NCBI GenBank assembly: GCA_039819165.1
Contig: JBCBSM010000002.1
Location: 295,832-359,831, forward strand
Source of the DNA: Planctomycetota bacterium
GTDB taxonomy: Bacteria > Planctomycetota > Phycisphaerae > Phycisphaerales > UBA1924
Direction: 5' to 3'
Length of the DNA stretch: 64,000 nucleotides
Of this stretch, positions 35,195-42,687 are shown in pieces; the first letter of the stretch is position 1, and each line of letters begins with the position of its first letter. The notes under the pieces were generated by a model. The model worked only from the letters and a program-made list of their open reading frames with translations. It ran no database searches and was not told where the DNA came from. The position numbers and the translations under genes were made by a program.

Positions 35195-36286
35195 GTGACC
35201 TCTGCCGCGACCAATCCGACGCAGGCGCCCGCGGCATCCCCCGCCCAAGCGGCGGGATCGGCGGTTTCCCGGCAGCGGGCGATCCTCATCACGGGGGCGG
35301 GCGGCGAGGTCGGCCACGGGCTGATCCACGCCCTCAGCGAAGCCGGCGGCACGCCCATCGTGGCCCTCGACCTGCGGCCGCTGGACGAGGACCTCGCCCA
35401 GCGGTGCGCAGAGACGGTCGTCGCAGACATCCGAGATCCGCTGGCGCTGCTGCCGGTGGTGTCGAGGTACGAGATCGCCGAGGTCTTCCACCTCGCGGCA
35501 CTGCTATCGACGACGAGCGAGCGGAACCCGGTGCTGGCCCAGCAGGTCAACGTGCGAGGCACGATGCACGTGCTCCGCGTGGCGGCCGAGCAGGGACGGG
35601 CCCGGGGCACGCCGGTGCGGGTGGTGTACCCCAGCTCGATCGCGGTGTACGGGCTGCCGTCCGCCGAGGCGAAGGCCGCCGCCGGAGCGGTGCGGGAGGA
35701 CGAGCACCTCACGCCGATCACGATGTACGGTGTCAACAAGCTGGCGTGCGAGCAACTCGGGAGATACTTCGGCGAGCACTACAAGCTGCTGGACGACCAG
35801 CCGCCACCGATCGACTTCCGCTGCATCCGCTACCCGGGCCTCATCAGCCCGCACACCGCGCCGAGCGGGGGCACGAGCGACTACGGCCCGCTGATGCTGC
35901 ACGCCGCCGCGCGTGGCGAGGAGGCGGCCTGCTTCGTGCCGGGCGAGGCCCGGCTGCCGTTCATGCTGATGCGGGACGCCATCGACGCGACCCTCGCGCT
36001 CGCCCGGGCCGAGGAGCCGCCGGCGGGACCGCGTGGCCGGGTGTACAACGTCGCGAGCTTCGCGCCGACGGCCGCCGAGATGTTCGAGGCCATCAAGGTG
36101 CACTTCCCCAACGCGAGGCTCCGCTACGACATCGAGCCCAAGCGCGCCCGGATCGTGGAGAGCTGGCCGGCGGATGTCGATCGCTCCGCCGCCGAGCGGC
36201 ACCTGGGCGTGCCCGCGGGGCGGCCCTTCGCCGAGGCCCTCGCGGATGAGCTGGCCCCTGCGGTACGGTCTATGTACGTATCTTGA
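35195..36286 (+). CDS. NAD-dependent epimerase/dehydratase, L-threonine 3-dehydrogenase-like
   Basis: 363-aa extended short-chain dehydrogenase. Nucleotide site LITGAGGEVGHGL, Ser in VYPSSIAVYGLPS, and catalytic YGVNKLACEQL. Segments RYPGLISPHTAPSGGTSDYG, LPFMLMRDAIDATL and NVASFAPTAAEMFEA, with ESWPADVDRSAAERHLG near the end, are those of the SDR-type threonine 3-dehydrogenase (threonine to 2-amino-3-oxobutyrate), not of UDP-glucose epimerase. Start GTG 35195. The N-terminal 25 residues (Ala/Gln/Pro rich) are not conserved. Substrate assigned by sequence pattern only. Confidence 0.8.
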   Translation: MTSAATNPTQAPAASPAQAAGSAVSRQRAILITGAGGEVGHGLIHALSEAGGTPIVALDLRPLDEDLAQRCAETVVADIRDPLALLPVVSRYEIAEVFHLAALLSTTSERNPVLAQQVNVRGTMHVLRVAAEQGRARGTPVRVVYPSSIAVYGLPSAEAKAAAGAVREDEHLTPITMYGVNKLACEQLGRYFGEHYKLLDDQPPPIDFRCIRYPGLISPHTAPSGGTSDYGPLMLHAAARGEEAACFVPGEARLPFMLMRDAIDATLALARAEEPPAGPRGRVYNVASFAPTAAEMFEAIKVHFPNARLRYDIEPKRARIVESWPADVDRSAAERHLGVPAGRPFAEALADELAPAVRSMYVS

Positions 36287-36347
36287 GGCCGCCCTCGGCG
36301 ATGGCATCCGGTTAGTGAATGCTACATTTCTCGCGATGGCGCGGCTT

Positions 36348-36374
36348 TTGCCGACAATACGGCCGAGCTATCAT
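36348..36374 (+). promoter_or_regulatory. Weak promoter candidate upstream of the pseudokinase gene
   Basis: TTGCCG (36348-36353), 15-nt spacer, TATCAT (36369-36374). The AT-richer patch around it (36305-36380) sits in a 161-nt gap. Spacing is short for sigma70. Confidence 0.3.
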
Positions 36375-36447
36375 TGCGACTCGGCGTTCCCGGCCGAAAC
36401 GCGGCGGATCGTGATGCGCAGCGGCGGCCGGTAGAGGGACGACATCG

Positions 36448-37254
36448 ATGGGCGATCGCCTGCCACGCGTGCGTTTCGGTGGCTACACCATCACACGCGA
36501 GCTGCCCGCCTCTCCGGTCGCGCGTCGGCTGCTGGCCCTGGACGACGGCGGCGCCGACGCCCGGGTGCTGCACGTCTTTCCGATCCGGCCGGACGATCCG
36601 CAGATCGCCACGCTGCGGCGGGCCATCGAGGCGGCGGGCAGGGTCCGCAACCGCCACGTGCTTCCCGTCGACGATCTCGTCGTGGGCATCGTGCACCAGC
36701 CCTTCGCGGTGACGCCCTACACCGGGCACCAGGATGGGTTGCTCGATCTCGCCGGCCTGCTGCGGGCCAAGGGCGGGCGGATGGACCCGGTCGAGACCGA
36801 TCGCCTGCTCGGCCAGCTGTTCGATGGGCTGGGTGCGCTGCACGCCAGGCTGGTCCACCACGGCACGCTGCGGCCGCGCGACGTGCTCGTCGACCGGCAC
36901 GGCAGCGCCATCATCGAGATGCCCGGCGTCGCGCGCACGCTCGAGGGCATGCGGGGCTTCTCGACGGAGGTGCAGCGCGACGAGGTTCGCTGCGTCGTCG
37001 AGCTGGGCTTCGCCGTGCTGACCGGACACGATGCCGGCGCGGTCGACCTGCCCGCGTCGAGGCTCGTCCGCCGGCTCGACCCGGCGTGGGATGCCTTCTT
37101 CGAGGCGGGGCTCGATCCCGTCGCCGGCTTCGACACCACCGAGCAGGCCATCGAGGCGCTGCCCAGCTCGAGCTTCGGCCGGGGCCTGGTCCAGACGCGG
37201 CCGGTGCGACCCGGGCTGCTCGCCGGACTACGCCGCGGCGGCGAACCCCGCTAG
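36448..37254 (+). CDS. Protein-kinase-like fold protein lacking catalytic residues (pseudokinase)
   Basis: 268 aa. The middle of the protein follows the kinase plan: an alpha-C-like helix (LRRAIEAAGRVRNRH), a hinge-like VTPYTGHQDGLLDL, an alpha-E-like helix (LGQLFDGLGALHARLVHHG), and HHGTLRPRDVLVDRHGSAII. The usual HRDLKPxN is replaced by HGTLRPRD, with Thr at the catalytic Asp position, and the DFG place reads EMPG. No Gly-rich loop with a clear VAIK Lys is seen. So it should not transfer phosphate; a binding or scaffold role is inferred. Just upstream of pyrD, 10 nt away. Confidence 0.6.
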   Translation: MGDRLPRVRFGGYTITRELPASPVARRLLALDDGGADARVLHVFPIRPDDPQIATLRRAIEAAGRVRNRHVLPVDDLVVGIVHQPFAVTPYTGHQDGLLDLAGLLRAKGGRMDPVETDRLLGQLFDGLGALHARLVHHGTLRPRDVLVDRHGSAIIEMPGVARTLEGMRGFSTEVQRDEVRCVVELGFAVLTGHDAGAVDLPASRLVRRLDPAWDAFFEAGLDPVAGFDTTEQAIEALPSSSFGRGLVQTRPVRPGLLAGLRRGGEPR

Positions 37255-37264
37255 CAACCTCTAG

Positions 37265-38308
37265 TTGCCGTTGGCCTGGGACCTCGTGCGGCGGCGCTCC
37301 GCGTACGCTTCCGCCGACGTGGCACCCGACGCCGAACCCGCAGATCCCCTCGCCGTTGATCTCGCGGGCGTGCGCCTGCAATCGCCGCTCGTGCTCGCCG
37401 CCGGGACGGCGGGCTACGCCGACGAGATACTCGACGTCGTGCCCGCCCGGGTGCTGGGCGCGGTCACCAGCAAGTCGATCACGATGCAGTCCCGCGAGGG
37501 GCACCCGACGTGGCGGGTCGCGCCCATCCGCGGGGGCATGCTCAACGCCATCGGCCTGGCCAACATGGGCGTGGACCGCTTCGTCGAGCACGTGCTGCCC
37601 CGGCAGCGGTTGGCCGAGCACGGCGTGCGGCTGTTCGCCTCGGTCGCGGGCGACACCATCGAGGGCTACGTCCGCGTCGCCGCGCAGCTGGGGGCGCACG
37701 AGTCGGTCGACGCCGTCGAGCTGAACGTCTCGTGCCCCAACGTGCACGGCGGGAGCGACTTCGGGGCCGACCCCGCGACGCTCCGTGACCTCGTCGCCGC
37801 GGTCCGTGCGGCGCTGCCGTCGACGCGGCTGATCGTCAAGCTCCCCCCCATCGCCGTCGGCCTGCCGGGCATCGTCGAGGTTGCCCGGGCGGCCATCGAG
37901 GGCCGCGGCGAATCGGCCGGTCCGAATCGGCGTCCGGGCGCCGACGTGCTGTGCATCGCCAACACCACGCCCGCGATGGCCATCGACGTCCGCACCCGCA
38001 GGCCCGTGCTGAGCAACACCACGGGCGGACTGAGCGGACCGGCGGTGCACGCCATCGCCGTCAAGCTGGTGAACGACGTACATAAGAACCTCGCGCACGA
38101 CGCCGGCGTGCCCATCATCGGCCTGGGCGGCGTGACCCGCTGGGAGGACGCGGCCGAGTTCGTGCTCGCCGGCGCGACGGCCATCGGCCTGGGCACCGCG
38201 ACGCTGGCGGATCCGGGGATCGCCAAGCGGGTGCATCGGGGGCTGGGGCGGTGGGTTAGGAAGGAAGGGATCGGGTCACTGGCGGGTGTTGTGGGAGCGG
38301 CGGGCTGA
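37265..38308 (+). CDS. pyrD: Dihydroorotate dehydrogenase, class 1
   Basis: FMN enzyme of pyrimidine synthesis, up to 347 aa. Family segments begin at VDLAGVRLQSPLVLAAGTAG, with TSKSITMQSREGHPTWR, NAIGLANMGVDRFV, VELNVSCPNVHGG (Cys as the class 1 base), LSGPAVHAIAVKLV and IIGLGGVTRWEDAAEFVLAG. The start is unclear: TTG 37265 follows a stop directly; GTG 37286 or GTG 37319 are alternatives that leave the conserved core intact. PyrK, needed by class 1B, is not in the window, so the electron acceptor is open. Confidence 0.9.
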   Translation: MPLAWDLVRRRSAYASADVAPDAEPADPLAVDLAGVRLQSPLVLAAGTAGYADEILDVVPARVLGAVTSKSITMQSREGHPTWRVAPIRGGMLNAIGLANMGVDRFVEHVLPRQRLAEHGVRLFASVAGDTIEGYVRVAAQLGAHESVDAVELNVSCPNVHGGSDFGADPATLRDLVAAVRAALPSTRLIVKLPPIAVGLPGIVEVARAAIEGRGESAGPNRRPGADVLCIANTTPAMAIDVRTRRPVLSNTTGGLSGPAVHAIAVKLVNDVHKNLAHDAGVPIIGLGGVTRWEDAAEFVLAGATAIGLGTATLADPGIAKRVHRGLGRWVRKEGIGSLAGVVGAAG

Positions 38309-38318
38309 GGCCACGTGT

Positions 38319-38337
38319 CGCGACGTTAGCCGTCGCG
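38319..38337. terminator. 7-bp hairpin between convergent pyrD and SIR2-like genes
   Basis: CGCGACG (38319-38325) and CGTCGCG (38331-38337) with loop TTAGC. There is no T-run. Plausible stop for both strands but weak. Confidence 0.35.
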
Positions 38338-38369
38338 CCGGTACGAGGGGGTCTCGTCGCCAACAGCCG

Positions 38370-39503
38370 TCAGGATTGGGTTGCGTCGTCGAAGCGAGGC
38401 GGAGACCCCGGTTCGTACTCTGCCTTGAAATCCTGGATCTGCTCGTCGAGTAAGGCACTGCAAGTCACGTCGCGAAATGGCGAGGAATTTTGCACCCTGT
38501 CACGAACCGCCTGCGTGAAGAGCAGCCGGTAAAGGACCTCGGTCTTTCTGGATTTTGATAAGCCGATGGACGTCGCTAGCACATGGGGCATGTGTGCTCT
38601 CTGTCTTCCGCAGTAATCCATAGCATGGTTCATTATGCCACCTCCCCGCATAGGAAAGCCAAGCACACGAGTATTCTCTCGATCGAACCCGAATCCCAGG
38701 AAGCACAAGACGTCGCACTCAAGTATGGCCTGCCTGGCTCGCTCGTGGTGCTCAGTCGCTTCCGCAGATCGCTCTTCTCCAACGAGCTTGAGCGAAGTAT
38801 TCCAGCGATCGAGATCGTAAACCGAGTAGTGGCAGCGTTGTTCATCGAGCCATTTCTCATATGGCTGATGCCTGACCGGATTGACAGCACCTCCCCATCT
38901 TGGCAAATCTCCCAGCGATCCGTACATGTGAACGATATTTATCGCGTCCAGCATGCTGTTTGCTGCTATTGAATCGCTAGAAGCTGCGCCGGGATTACTG
39001 CCCTGCTCGTAGGCAGCTCGGACAAAGAAGTACTCAAGCGAACGATCGTAGTTAAAGGTGATAAAGGTAACTGGGTTCTCACGCACCACCTCGGGTGTTG
39101 AACCCATGCGATCAAGCAGCCACCAGTACAGTCCCAGTCGATCAAACAGGTACTCATGCTTCTCGCAGGCGCTAATAATAAGGCCGATAATAGCTGAGCC
39201 AATTGCGCGAAATCTCTGGCGACGGATTAGATAAGCATCAATAGACGCAGTTCCGCTGTAGCGAAAGCTCTTGCCAAAGTCCTCCATCAGGTCGTGGCTG
39301 AAACACGGCTGAAGCAACTTCGCGCGCTGATCGACCAACCGGTTCCACGCCGGGCCTTGTAGAGCGAGCGGCATATCTTTGGGTGCGGTGTTTTGCCCTA
39401 GTGCCAGCGCAATGATCGCACGCCGCAGTTGCGACCCTAGCGGAAAGCCATACTCCAAGCTTGCTCCCGCTCCGAGGACAAACACGCTCTTGGCACCGAT
39501 CAT
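38370..39503 (-). CDS. SIR2-like domain protein, putative NADase / defence gene
   Basis: 377 aa. SIR2-like hallmarks of the defence-associated group: SVFVLGAGASLEYGFPLGSQ (residues 6-25), SIDAYLI at 87-93, FITFNYDRSLEYFF at 147-160, VHMYGSLG with His192, and LCFLGFGFD at 266-274. Classical sirtuin zinc cysteines are absent. A sampled line is about 52% G+C against about 70% around it, and codon use is much less GC-biased, which suggests transfer. No partner such as HerA, a TIR protein or a helicase adjoins it, so it would be a single-gene or orphan system. NAD depletion on infection is inferred from the family. Start ATG 39503. Confidence 0.75.
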   Translation of the reverse strand: MIGAKSVFVLGAGASLEYGFPLGSQLRRAIIALALGQNTAPKDMPLALQGPAWNRLVDQRAKLLQPCFSHDLMEDFGKSFRYSGTASIDAYLIRRQRFRAIGSAIIGLIISACEKHEYLFDRLGLYWWLLDRMGSTPEVVRENPVTFITFNYDRSLEYFFVRAAYEQGSNPGAASSDSIAANSMLDAINIVHMYGSLGDLPRWGGAVNPVRHQPYEKWLDEQRCHYSVYDLDRWNTSLKLVGEERSAEATEHHERARQAILECDVLCFLGFGFDRENTRVLGFPMRGGGIMNHAMDYCGRQRAHMPHVLATSIGLSKSRKTEVLYRLLFTQAVRDRVQNSSPFRDVTCSALLDEQIQDFKAEYEPGSPPRFDDATQS

Positions 39504-39760
39504 GGGCTATGCTAGCGTACGTTGCCAATTGTCGAATCTACGTCGTTCATGCCTGCATCAGGATTGCACCAAGCTGCATCGAGGTGCATCAAGTAGGCGC
39601 GTCCGAGCACGTTGAATCGGCGAGGTCATGCCGCTGAGTGGCGAACCGCCCGATACCACTGTGACAGACTTCGCAATTGACGGCCATCGCACGTTCCTCT
39701 CCTTCCAGAAGTCGTTCCAGAAGGAGCGCCCATAGCTACGTGATCCGATCACGGCGTCGC
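39504..39760. other. Gene-poor stretch between SIR2-like gene and dockerin relic
   Basis: 257 nt of lower G+C without a supported gene. On plus, the short frame 39628-39735 (35 codons) ends HRTFLSFQKSFQKERP, which loosely resembles the dockerin tail FDFLAFQNAFDAGCP. TTCCTC(T/G)CCTTCCAGAA at 39694-39710 matches the intact tail DNA in 16 of 17 positions; the rest diverges. It may be a third, older dockerin remnant. Confidence 0.3.
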
Positions 39761-39964
39761 TTAGCACCTCACATCGAACAGGTTCTGGAACTCCAGCAAG
39801 TCGAACACCGTCAGCGAGCCGTCGCCGTCAAGGTCGACCCGGCAGGTAACGACGATCTCCGCCACCACGCGGACGGTGCGGGTCGGCTCGTCTGGATCGC
39901 TAGAGGACATGGACAGCACGGCGTCGATCACGCCGGCGTCCGACCTGTCCAGCGCGATGGCGTG
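39761..39964 (-). pseudogene. Decayed C-terminal fragment of a GC-type dockerin protein
   Basis: On the minus strand the frame reads HAIALDRSDAGVIDAV, then PDEPTRTVRVVAEIVVTCR and DLDGDGSLTVFDLLEFQNLF, ending with DVRC and a stop at 39761-39763. DNA 39775-39964 matches 42786-42975 (the end of the intact exonuclease/dockerin gene) in about 163 of 190 positions without gaps, counted by eye. There is no start or signal peptide. The normal end FDAGCP is lost. It abuts an oppositely oriented fragment. Confidence 0.8.
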
Positions 39965-40021
39965 CTGACCCTCTTCGATGTCCTCTCGTTCCAGAATGCG
40001 TTCGACGCTGGCTGCCCGTGA
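39959..40021 (+). pseudogene. Oppositely oriented dockerin tail fragment
   Basis: Plus strand reads GVLTLFDVLSFQNAFDAGCP and stop TGA at 40019-40021: the last unit of a GC-type dockerin. It is joined head-on to the minus-strand relic through the shared sequence CGATGGCGTG (39955-39964), which in intact genes occurs both antisense to HAIALD and in sense at DGDGVL. Confidence 0.75.
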
Positions 40022-40117
40022 GGATCCGAGAAGTCCGGATCAACCGCGGTTGATAGCCCGATCGAAATCTGGTACGTTTCCCGAGAGGGACTCGACTACC
40101 GGCGATGGAGGTGGGTC

Positions 40118-41857
40118 ATGGGTGCATGGGCAACTAAGCGTGCGACGGCGTTGATCGTGGCGGCCGGCCTGCCGACGGCGGCTCTGGCGCAGGGCGATCC
40201 GCTGGCCGAGCCCTTTCCCGCAACGAGCACCATTGGCGCCCTCGTAGACGGCGTCTCCGGCGTCCGGCTGGATGGCCGGGCCATCTCCGTCGCGGGCGTG
40301 GGCGACATCAACGGCGACGGCATCGATGACGTGGCCATTGGCGGCTTCGACGCGGCGGGGGACCGCCGGGTGTTCGTCGTGTTCGGTCGCGGGGATGGCC
40401 TGGCGAACCCCGTGGTGCTGGAGGATCTCGACGGCACCAACGGATTCCAGATGTTCGACACCATCGATGACGAGTCGCTGGGCGTATCTATCAGCGCCGC
40501 GGGCGACGTCAACGATGATGGCGTCGACGACATGCTCGTCGGTGCGCCATCTCGGTCCGGGTCCGCGGACTCCGATGGTGCCGCCTACGTGGTCTTCGGG
40601 CGCGATGCCGGCACGGCGGGCGGCTTTCCGGCCGAGTTCGATCTCGCCGGCCTCGATGGTTCGAACGGTGTCCGTCTGGAACCGATCGGCGGCATCCCGG
40701 ATCGGCTCGAGAGGTTCGGGGCGGCTGTGTCGTCGGCGGGAGACGTGAACGGCGATGGCATCGGCGACGTCGCCGTGGGAGCCAGAGCGGCCGACGTTGT
40801 GGATCGGGAGTACGCGGGCCGCGTCTACGTGTTCTTTGGTACCCGCGAGCCGTTCCCGGCGGTGCTGTCCGGAGCGGACCTGGATGGCATGAACGGGCTG
40901 CGCATCAATGGGCCGGTGTCGTTCAGCGGGACGACCGGTGCGGCCGGCGGCAGCGATGTCAACGCCGACGGCGTGGAGGACCTGGTCGTCAACACGCGCC
41001 TGCCGCAGGACTTCGTGGTCTTCGGACAAAGTGGCGGTTTTCCTGCGGACCTGGATCTTGGTGACATCGACGGCACGAACGGATTCGTGATCGACAGCGG
41101 CCTTCCGGGCTGCTTCTGTGGCGATGTTGCCATGGGCGGCGACTTCAACGGCGATGGCATCGATGACCTGGTCGCGACGAACCCGTTCGGTGGCCCGCAG
41201 GGCGTATATGGGCTGCACGCGGGGCAGTCCTTCGTGGTCTTTGGTCGACGCGATGGCTTCCCCGCGCAGCTGGACCTTGCTTCTCTTGATGGCACGAACG
41301 GCGTGCGCATCGATGGAGACGAGCGAGAGGACTTCAGCGGCGGCTCGGTCGCCTTTGCGAACGATGTCGACGGAGACGGCTTCGACGATCTCCTGCTGGG
41401 CGCAGAATTCCGGGGCTCGACAACCACCGGTAGCGGTTCGTACTACTCGTTCGATGCCGGGCCGGGCGCGGCGTACGTCGTCTTTGGTCGCAGCGACGGC
41501 CTTCCGCCCGTGCTGGGCCTGGCGGAGCTTGGTGCGAATCAGGCCATCCGCATCGATGGCGAACGCCGAGGCGATTTGCTGGGTGGTTCGATCGCGGCCG
41601 CCGGCGATGTGAACGGCGACGGACGCACGGACGTGATCGTCGGCAGCCGCGAAGACGACGCGTACGTCGTCTACGGCCGCGGTGCGAGCTGTGCGCCCGA
41701 CCTCGATGGCGACGGCGAGCTGACGATCTTCGACTTCCTCGAATTCCAGAACCTGTTCGATGCGATGGATCCAGCCGCCGACTTCGACGACGATGGAGAC
41801 CTGACCATCTTTGACTTCCTCGCCTTCCAGAACGCCTTCGACGCGGGCTGCCCCTAG
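40118..41857 (+). CDS. Secreted FG-GAP repeat protein with GC-type dockerin
   Basis: 579 aa. Signal peptide (ALIVAAGLPTAALAQGD). Seven or so FG-GAP/integrin-like beta-propeller units, each with a calcium-loop such as GDINGDGIDDVAIGG, GDVNDDGVDDMLVGAP, GDVNGDGIGDVAVGA, GDFNGDGIDDLVAT and NDVDGDGFDDLLLGA, followed by AYVVFGR. The C-terminus has two dockerin-like EF-hand units, DLDGDGELTIFDFLEFQNLF and DDDGDLTIFDFLAFQNAF, ending DAGCP. This is the GC-type dockerin tail seen in Phycisphaerales. Start ATG 40118 with GGAGG 7 nt upstream. Likely exported and attached through the tail; ligand unknown. Confidence 0.9.
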   Translation: MGAWATKRATALIVAAGLPTAALAQGDPLAEPFPATSTIGALVDGVSGVRLDGRAISVAGVGDINGDGIDDVAIGGFDAAGDRRVFVVFGRGDGLANPVVLEDLDGTNGFQMFDTIDDESLGVSISAAGDVNDDGVDDMLVGAPSRSGSADSDGAAYVVFGRDAGTAGGFPAEFDLAGLDGSNGVRLEPIGGIPDRLERFGAAVSSAGDVNGDGIGDVAVGARAADVVDREYAGRVYVFFGTREPFPAVLSGADLDGMNGLRINGPVSFSGTTGAAGGSDVNADGVEDLVVNTRLPQDFVVFGQSGGFPADLDLGDIDGTNGFVIDSGLPGCFCGDVAMGGDFNGDGIDDLVATNPFGGPQGVYGLHAGQSFVVFGRRDGFPAQLDLASLDGTNGVRIDGDEREDFSGGSVAFANDVDGDGFDDLLLGAEFRGSTTTGSGSYYSFDAGPGAAYVVFGRSDGLPPVLGLAELGANQAIRIDGERRGDLLGGSIAAAGDVNGDGRTDVIVGSREDDAYVVYGRGASCAPDLDGDGELTIFDFLEFQNLFDAMDPAADFDDDGDLTIFDFLAFQNAFDAGCP

Positions 41858-41938
41858 CAGACGCGGGCCGCATGACGGGACCGGGCCGGGCTACGCTGCG
41901 TGCCGTCCCTTCGTGGCGCAGCAGCAGGAGGCCCCGTC

Positions 41939-42667
41939 GTGCACGTGCTCATCGTCCACGCCCACCACGAACCCAAGAGCTTCAACAGCGCCATGACGGC
42001 GCGGGCGAGCAGAGAGCTCGAAGATGCGGGCCACACCGTGGTCGTCAGCGATCTCTACGCCATGGGGTTCAACCCCGTCAGCGATCGCCGCAACTTCACG
42101 ACCGTGGCCGACGCCGACTACCTGAAGCAGCAACGGGAAGAGCGGCACGCACACGAGCGAGGTGGCTTCGCCCCGGACATCGCCGCGGAGATGGACAAGC
42201 TCGACGCATGCGATCTTCTCATCTTCCAGTACCCGCTCTGGTGGTTCGGCATGCCGGCCATCCTCAAGGGCTGGGTCGATCGCGTACTGGCTATGGGGCG
42301 GATGTACGGCGGGGGCCGGTGGTACGACGCGGGGGCCCTCCGCGACAAACGAGGCATGGTGGCGATGACCACGGGCGGACCGGAGCCCATGTACGTCGCT
42401 CCCGAGGGCCACGAGGGGCTGAATCCGCCGCTGGGCACCATCCTGACGCCGGTGCACCATGGGGTGTTCTGGTTCACCGGCATGCACGTGCTCGAGCCCT
42501 TCGTGGCCTGGGCGCCCGCCCATCTCGATGACGAGCAGCGGGCCGCCCTGCTCGACGGCTACGCCGCCCACCTGCGCGACCAGCTCGCTCAGGAGGGCGC
42601 CCCGCCGCCCGTCGCCGCCGAGTACCCGCCTCCCCAGTTCGTGCGGCCGCGGCGGCCGACGGCGTAG
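41939..42667 (+). CDS. NAD(P)H dehydrogenase (quinone), flavodoxin fold
   Basis: 242 aa of the NQO1/MdaB-like family: two-electron quinone reduction with FAD or FMN. Seen: VLIVHAHHEPKSFNSAMTA (phosphate-binding loop), FQYPLWWFGMPAILKGWVDR, GMVAMTTGGPEPMY and HHGVFWFTGMHVLEPFV. Start GTG 41939 was chosen since AGGAGG lies 7 nt upstream; an ATG at 41900 has no such site. It sits between two secreted dockerin proteins with opposite orientation and appears unrelated to them. Confidence 0.88.
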   Translation: MHVLIVHAHHEPKSFNSAMTARASRELEDAGHTVVVSDLYAMGFNPVSDRRNFTTVADADYLKQQREERHAHERGGFAPDIAAEMDKLDACDLLIFQYPLWWFGMPAILKGWVDRVLAMGRMYGGGRWYDAGALRDKRGMVAMTTGGPEPMYVAPEGHEGLNPPLGTILTPVHHGVFWFTGMHVLEPFVAWAPAHLDDEQRAALLDGYAAHLRDQLAQEGAPPPVAAEYPPPQFVRPRRPTA

Positions 42668-42687
42668 AGGGGATCGGATCAGACGAT

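Noticed and set aside
35195-36286. UDP-glucose 4-epimerase
   Set aside because: General SDR motifs fit, but GGTSDYG, LPFMLMRDAI and ESWPADVD are those of the threonine dehydrogenase-like branch.
40096-41873. Minus-strand frames opposite the FG-GAP protein
   Set aside because: Shadow frames; repeated Asp/Gly codons of the propeller create open antisense frames.
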